6,434 nucleotides of DNA from Chloroflexi bacterium RBG_16_64_43 (lineage in GTDB: Bacteria > Chloroflexota > Anaerolineae > Anaerolineales > RBG-16-64-43). The notes under the pieces were generated by a model. It searched no databases and was not told the DNA's origin. It worked only from the letters and a program-made list of their open reading frames with translations. Made by a program: the position numbers and the translations under genes. Of this stretch, positions 5,271-6,434 are shown one piece after another (position 1 is the stretch's first letter; each line of letters begins with the position of its first letter). The stretch covers positions 1 to 6,434 of the forward strand of contig MGOA01000074.1 of NCBI GenBank assembly GCA_001796965.1. Reading direction: 5' to 3'.

Positions 5271-5906
5271 TTAGGGCTTGCGCATGCGCGCTTCGAGATC
5301 GGCCGCCGCCAGGCGTGTGGCCTCCAGGCGCAGGCTGAGGGTGAGATCCCCGCGCGTGCGCTCCGTTACGCCGCGCACCATGTCGGTCGTGCGGCGCAGG
5401 TTGCCGGTGATGGCATCCGGGTAGTCGAGCGTGACCAACAGCGAATAGATATCGTCCATCATAGCCAGGAAGCGCTCGGCCTCGCGACTGTCGCCGCTGC
5501 GCATGATGTCCAGGCAGTGCCGGCGCAATTCGCCGGCCGCCTCACCCAGCCCGTTGAGATAAGGCGCCGCATCCACCTGCAGCTCGACCGGTGAGGGCAG
5601 GCGTTCGCCGCCGACCAGTGCGTAGACAATGCAGGCCTCGGACAGCTCCTTGAGCGCATCCTGCGAGTAGCCGGCGAAATAGAGATCGGGATAGGGGGCG
5701 AGCGTTTCGCGCAGCGTGCCGGCTTCGCCGCGCGCCTGGTGAATATGCTCGAGCGCGAGCGGCCGCTCGTTGCGGTGCACCGCGCGAATGGCCAGCGCCG
5801 AGTGGCGAATAATCGAGCGCGAATGCTGCAGCGCCTGTTCGCGGGCGTGATTCTTGGCTTCGAGCCCCCCGCGGATTTCTTCTCCCAGTGTGTTCAACAT
5901 CTGCAT
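5271..5906 (-). CDS. Translin/Trax-family protein, predicted nucleic-acid-binding and possibly RNase
   Basis: The 211-residue all-helical product resembles translin/Trax. It has an Arg-rich helix 1 (AlaArgGlu...SerArgSerIleIleArg, 21-34), TyrProAspLeuTyrPheAlaGlyTyr at 72-80, an ExxE pair (Glu87, Glu90), LeuProSerProValGluLeu at 103-109, Gly-Leu-Gly-Glu122-x-x-Gly-Glu126-Leu-Arg-Arg, AspAspIleTyr (151-154) and AspTyrProAspAla (161-165). Against human Trax, recalled from memory, Glu87/Glu90 align with the catalytic ExxE pair and Glu122/Glu126 with a later Asp/Glu pair, so a metal-dependent RNase site is plausible. Translin alone binds RNA or DNA as an octamer. Start: ATG 5906 leaves 4 bases after the DUF3467 stop; ATG 5945 would overlap that gene by 35 bases and adds unrelated sequence; ATG 5900 is also possible. 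The Shine-Dalgarno is weak, suggesting translational coupling. It is the last gene of an ssb-DUF3467-translin unit. Confidence 0.78.
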   Translation of the reverse strand: MQMLNTLGEEIRGGLEAKNHAREQALQHSRSIIRHSALAIRAVHRNERPLALEHIHQARGEAGTLRETLAPYPDLYFAGYSQDALKELSEACIVYALVGGERLPSPVELQVDAAPYLNGLGEAAGELRRHCLDIMRSGDSREAERFLAMMDDIYSLLVTLDYPDAITGNLRRTTDMVRGVTERTRGDLTLSLRLEATRLAAADLEARMRKP

Positions 5907-5910
5907 GAGG

Positions 5911-6264
5911 CTATTCCGTGGGGGGCGTGTCCGGCCCGGACTCATGCCCGATCGGGCGGCCGAAGAGCTGGCCGGCCAGGGTGGCGCCTTCGGGGATGCG
6001 AATCTCGCCGTACTGCGCCTCGTATTTGCCCAGGTTCTCGGTCAGCGCGCGCAGCACCAGCTTTGCGCTGAGCGGTGACATGACTACCCGCGCGCACACG
6101 CGCGCCTGATTCATGCCGGGCAGCAGGTGAGCGAAGTCCACCACGACCTCCGCCGGCGAGTGGGTGATCAGGGCGAAGTTGGCATACACGGCCTCGAGAT
6201 TCGGCGGCAAGCGCAATGGAATGGGGCCCTTGACGGGTGGCGTGTTCTTCGGCAATTGAGACAT
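5911..6264 (-). CDS. DUF3467 family protein
   Basis: The 117-residue product shows the DUF3467 pattern: TyrAlaAsnPheAlaLeuIleThrHisSerProAlaGlu (27-39), an Asp43-Phe-Ala segment with LeuProGly (48-50), ArgValValMetSerPro (59-64), and the helix AlaLeuThrGluAsnLeuGlyLysTyrGluAlaGlnTyrGlyGluIle (73-88). The family is small, cytoplasmic and of unknown function. The N-terminal 20 residues and the Pro/Glu/Asp-rich tail look disordered. The start is ATG 6264, with GGGAGG at 6270-6275 five bases upstream; an in-frame ATG at 6309 would overlap the end of ssb and add residues without family resemblance. It lies 25 bases after the ssb stop and 4 bases before the translin-like gene, so all three are probably one transcript. 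Confidence 0.85.
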   Translation of the reverse strand: MSQLPKNTPPVKGPIPLRLPPNLEAVYANFALITHSPAEVVVDFAHLLPGMNQARVCARVVMSPLSAKLVLRALTENLGKYEAQYGEIRIPEGATLAGQLFGRPIGHESGPDTPPTE

Positions 6265-6289
6265 ACAATCCTCCCGGCCCGGCCAGATG

Positions 6290-6434
6290 CTAGAAGGGGA
6301 TCTCCTCATCGCTCGCCGCAGGCGGCGCCGACTGCCCCTCGGCCGGTTCTGTTCCGGCGCTCTCCTGGCGCGGGCCGCCCCCCAGGAAGCGCACCGTCTC
6401 GGCTACGATCTCGTACGAGGCGGCGGTGGTTCCA
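6290..6434 (-). CDS. ssb: Single-stranded DNA-binding protein, C-terminal part (N-terminus off the right edge)
   Basis: The last 47 residues are visible. They include the end of the OB-fold (SerTyrGluIleValAlaGluThrValArgPheLeu), a Gly/Pro/Gln/Glu-rich flexible linker, and the acidic tip AspGluGluIleProPhe followed by TAG. That tip is the diagnostic SSB tail, which recruits replication, recombination and repair proteins. The OB-fold core is outside the window, so its integrity cannot be judged. SSB coats single-stranded DNA during replication and repair. It is the first visible gene of the minus-strand unit leading to DUF3467 and the translin-like gene; any promoter lies beyond the window. 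Confidence 0.88.
   Translation of the reverse strand, partial: GTTAASYEIVAETVRFLGGGPRQESAGTEPAEGQSAPPAASDEEIPF

Noticed and set aside
6265..6309. Longer start of the DUF3467 protein at ATG 6309
   Set aside because: It would overlap the ssb C-terminal tail codons and skip the clear GGGAGG site at 6270-6275.

Overview
The window is GC-rich bacterial chromosome with compact genes, short operons and clear Shine-Dalgarno sites of the GGAGG type. No RNA gene, insertion sequence, CRISPR array or phage gene was recognised. The family mix (DUF3467 just downstream of ssb, a translin/Trax-like protein, a DUF1028 hydrolase with a peptidoglycan-binding tail, a YkoP-like protein, and a Pro-rich secreted protein with a DxDxDGxxD loop) is what I associate with Chloroflexota, especially Anaerolineae-like lineages. 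That placement is an inference from gene content; no marker gene in the window settles it.

Layout, left to right. Positions 1-513 (minus) hold the N-terminal part of a secreted or lipoprotein-like protein that runs off the left edge. A divergent gap of about 210 bases follows. A two-gene plus-strand unit, 723-1676, encodes a four-helix SMR/DMT-like membrane protein that lacks the usual membrane glutamate, and a YkoP-like protein whose ATG directly abuts the previous stop. An acyltransferase-3 family membrane protein (1908-3044, minus) stands alone between two non-coding stretches and has its own recognisable promoter. A DUF1028 Ntn-hydrolase-like protein (3389-4315, minus) follows, with a near-consensus promoter that fixes its start. 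It is divergent from a HAD-family hydrolase (4482-5165, plus). A perfect 9-bp GC hairpin separates the HAD gene from a convergent minus-strand cluster. In transcription order that cluster is ssb (C-terminal end only, 6290-6434), a DUF3467 protein (5911-6264) and a translin/Trax-like protein (5271-5906).

Functionally, the left half is about the cell envelope: exported protein, small membrane transporter or flippase candidate, YkoP-like partner and membrane O-acyltransferase. The right half is about nucleic acid and metabolite handling. The most interesting unit is ssb-DUF3467-translin, which places a bacterial Trax-like protein with a conserved acidic cluster (predicted RNase site) in the same transcription unit as single-stranded DNA-binding protein.
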